From: a virus
DNA length: 22,215 nt
Strand: one strand, 5' to 3'
Virus record (IMG/VR): IMGVR_UViG_3300002835_001210
Coordinates: 1-22,215 of that record
A program made the position numbers and the translations under genes. Shown here in pieces: positions 21,319 to 22,215 of the stretch (within the stretch, counting starts at the first letter, position 1; the number at the start of each line of letters is the position of its first letter). The notes beneath the pieces are model-generated. The model saw only the letters and a list, made by a program, of their open reading frames with translations. It was not told the origin of the DNA and ran no database searches.

Positions 21319-21901
21319 ATTGTTTCATTCGTGTAATCCATCCGGCGGCGGCGGCTTTCCAGTTTTGCATTTTGTTTTTACCGACCTTCCATCCGTTACT
21401 TTCGTAATGGTTTATGAATAATTGTGCTTGTGCCATTGCTGTAAAATCGTCTAACTTTTCCGCCATGACCTTTACTACATCGTCAATTTCGGGCGGGGCG
21501 AAATTCTTTTTTTCTAAAACAGGTTTGTAATTTGGTTGATGTATTTCTGGAACGCAGGACGTAAGTCCTATATTCTCATTTACATTTACATTAGCATTTA
21601 CATTAGCATTTACATTAGCATTAGCTTGCCTCTCGCTTTTCTTTTGCTTAGGTTTCGCTTCGGTTTCGCTTCGCGTTTGCTTATTTTTTTGCTTGTTGCC
21701 ATTTATAAACCGTTGATGATTAGCATCTAACTGTGGTTTTATAAGTGTAAAGAAACCCAACGGAACACCTGTTAAATCGGGTTCAAGATGGTTCAAACTG
21801 TAGTTGAATATAGCATTATACACCTCTGCCTGTATCTCCAAGTCAAGCGTTTGTATAGATTCATAAAAGCTGCGGTAAAAGATTACGCTATCTCTTTTCA
21901 T
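21254..21901 (-). CDS. Replication protein, DUF6291-like, with repeat linker
   Basis: A 215-residue protein with two conserved ends. Residues 1-65 (SVIFYRSFYESIQTLDLEIQ and later LGFFTLIKPQLDANHQRFING) match DUF6291-like phage proteins. Residues 145-200 hold FINHYESNGWKVGKNKMQNW followed by KAAAAGWITRMKQYDN, the segment found at the C-terminus of Bacteroidota phage replication initiators. Between them lies a Lys/Gln-rich stretch and an Ala-Asn/Val-Asn repeat encoded by eight CATTWR hexamers. It probably recruits the host replicative helicase to the phage origin, by inference. It starts 14 bp inside the first gene of the operon. Its low-complexity linker may vary in length between isolates. 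Confidence 0.72.
   Translation of the reverse strand: MKRDSVIFYRSFYESIQTLDLEIQAEVYNAIFNYSLNHLEPDLTGVPLGFFTLIKPQLDANHQRFINGNKQKNKQTRSETEAKPKQKKSERQANANVNANVNANVNVNENIGLTSCVPEIHQPNYKPVLEKKNFAPPEIDDVVKVMAEKLDDFTAMAQAQLFINHYESNGWKVGKNKMQNWKAAAAGWITRMKQYDNGKQKLGTSAARMEALRNW
21577..21624. repeat. Hexanucleotide tandem repeat
   Basis: Eight contiguous hexamers of CATTTA or CATTAG (48 bp). Read on the minus strand they are Ala-Asn and Val-Asn codon pairs in the replication protein. Unit changes keep the frame. Confidence 0.97.
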
Positions 21902-22121
21902 TAAATAATTTTAAAAGTTTCAAAATTTCGTCTTTCAAATACCCATCTTTACCAGATCCGAGCAGATAATTTTTCACCGTGTACGGGTGTACATCGCATT
22001 TATTGGCAGCCAAAACGCTAAATTTTGTTAGGTTCCCGGAGTCCTTTAATTCCCTGTAAGCCGCTTGCAGCATGGCATCTACGCTTAAATGCCGATTGCT
22101 AAAATTTATAGTATCTTTCAT
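21888..22121 (-). CDS. Small HTH-like protein, first gene of the leftward operon
   Basis: A 77-residue protein with a plausible HTH: NLTKFSVLAANKCDVHPYTV then KNYLLGSGKD (residues about 30-58), plus a C-terminal helix rich in Leu and Lys. It is the first gene after the control region, the usual place for a Cro-like or early regulator, but no strong family match is recognised. Its ATG lies 5 bp from the leftward -7 element, so the mRNA may be leaderless. It overlaps the next gene by 14 bp. Regulatory role is inference. Confidence 0.65.
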   Translation of the reverse strand: MKDTINFSNRHLSVDAMLQAAYRELKDSGNLTKFSVLAANKCDVHPYTVKNYLLGSGKDGYLKDEILKLLKLFNEKR

Positions 22122-22126
22122 AACCG

Positions 22127-22134
22127 CAAATCTA
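22127..22134 (-). promoter_or_regulatory. Leftward -7 element for the early operon
   Basis: TAGATTTG exactly matches TAnnTTTG and ends 5 bp before the ATG at 22121. No TTTG is found at the usual upstream distance; a run of A/T and a palindrome occupy that place, so the promoter may depend on another factor. Transcription would begin within a few bases of the start codon. Confidence 0.55.
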
Positions 22135-22151
22135 CAAATAATAATCGAAAG

Positions 22152-22169
22152 AAAAAAATATATTTTTTT
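22152..22169. repeat. Perfect 18-bp palindrome in control region, possible operator
   Basis: Seven A, TATA, then seven T form a perfect inverted repeat between the two promoters. Its position covers the expected -33 area of the leftward promoter. Its AT composition means chance is possible; a binding role is inference. Confidence 0.4.
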
Positions 22170-22177
22170 AAAATAAA

Positions 22178-22209
22178 TTTGGTTGGTAATTATAGGGGGT
22201 GTATATTTG
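22178..22209 (+). promoter_or_regulatory. Rightward Bacteroidota-type promoter leaving the window
   Basis: TTTG (22178-22181), 20 bp, then TATATTTG (22202-22209) matches both promoter elements with good spacing. It is the only supported rightward element; its gene lies past base 22215. Together with the leftward element it makes a divergent control region, as in lysogeny switches. Confidence 0.65.
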
Positions 22210-22215
22210 CTTTAT

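Noticed and set aside
21577-21624. Short regular repeats considered as a CRISPR array
   Set aside because: Units are 6 bp without spacers and are in frame within a coding sequence.
21536-21730. Plus-strand frame of 64 codons with an Ile/Tyr/Ser repeat that looks like a membrane helix
   Set aside because: It is the antisense of the hexanucleotide repeat in the replication protein; the repetitive peptide is an artefact and no promoter or partner gene supports it.

Overview
The window is a contiguous block of a tailed, siphovirus-like bacteriophage or prophage of a Bacteroidota host. Evidence for the host group: the DNA is AT-rich; three regulatory stretches carry the Bacteroidota -7 element TAnnTTTG, two of them with a TTTG -33 element at 20-21 bp; start codons are preceded by A-rich tracts rather than Shine-Dalgarno sequences; and many proteins resemble families I know from phages of this phylum. 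Host genus cannot be read from the sequence. All supported genes lie on the minus strand, so transcription runs from the right end (about 22.1 kb) to base 1. Genes are packed with 1-14 bp overlaps or very short gaps.

Right end, early region (about 22.2-17.2 kb): an AT-rich control region holds a leftward -7 element almost touching the first start codon, an 18-bp perfect palindrome, and a good rightward promoter that leaves the window. It is followed by a small HTH-like protein, a replication protein with a DUF6291-like N-terminus and a hexanucleotide-repeat linker, a replication-associated protein, a VRR-NUC nuclease, an SNF2-type helicase, a DNA methyltransferase, a 49-residue protein, a free-standing DnaA domain IV-like protein, and an HTH protein.

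Middle (17.2-13.3 kb): a second promoter with a hairpin in its leader precedes a small overlapping ORF and a sigma-70-like regulator. Next come a small membrane protein, a GT-B glycosyltransferase, an orphan 80-residue gene exactly bracketed by a 45-bp direct repeat, two small proteins, a GT9-like glycosyltransferase and an FkbM-like methyltransferase. The last three enzymes look like a glycan-building set inside a phage operon.

Left (13.3-0 kb), morphogenesis: small and large terminase, a tail-chaperone-like gene with an overlapping -1 frame and a nine-U slippery tract, a gp10-like tail completion protein, two large tail proteins, a fibre-like protein with a signal peptide, tape measure protein, XkdF-type prohead protease, scaffold-like protein, major capsid protein, tail tube protein, an intrinsic terminator, a small structural protein and the portal (cut by the left edge). 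After the terminase this order is close to the reverse of the usual portal-protease-capsid-tail order, although every gene is co-oriented. The plausible programme is early replication and DNA-processing genes from the right-end promoter, a sigma-like switch in the middle, then late packaging and virion genes. No tRNA, rRNA, CRISPR array, insertion sequence, integrase or lysis gene was seen in this window.
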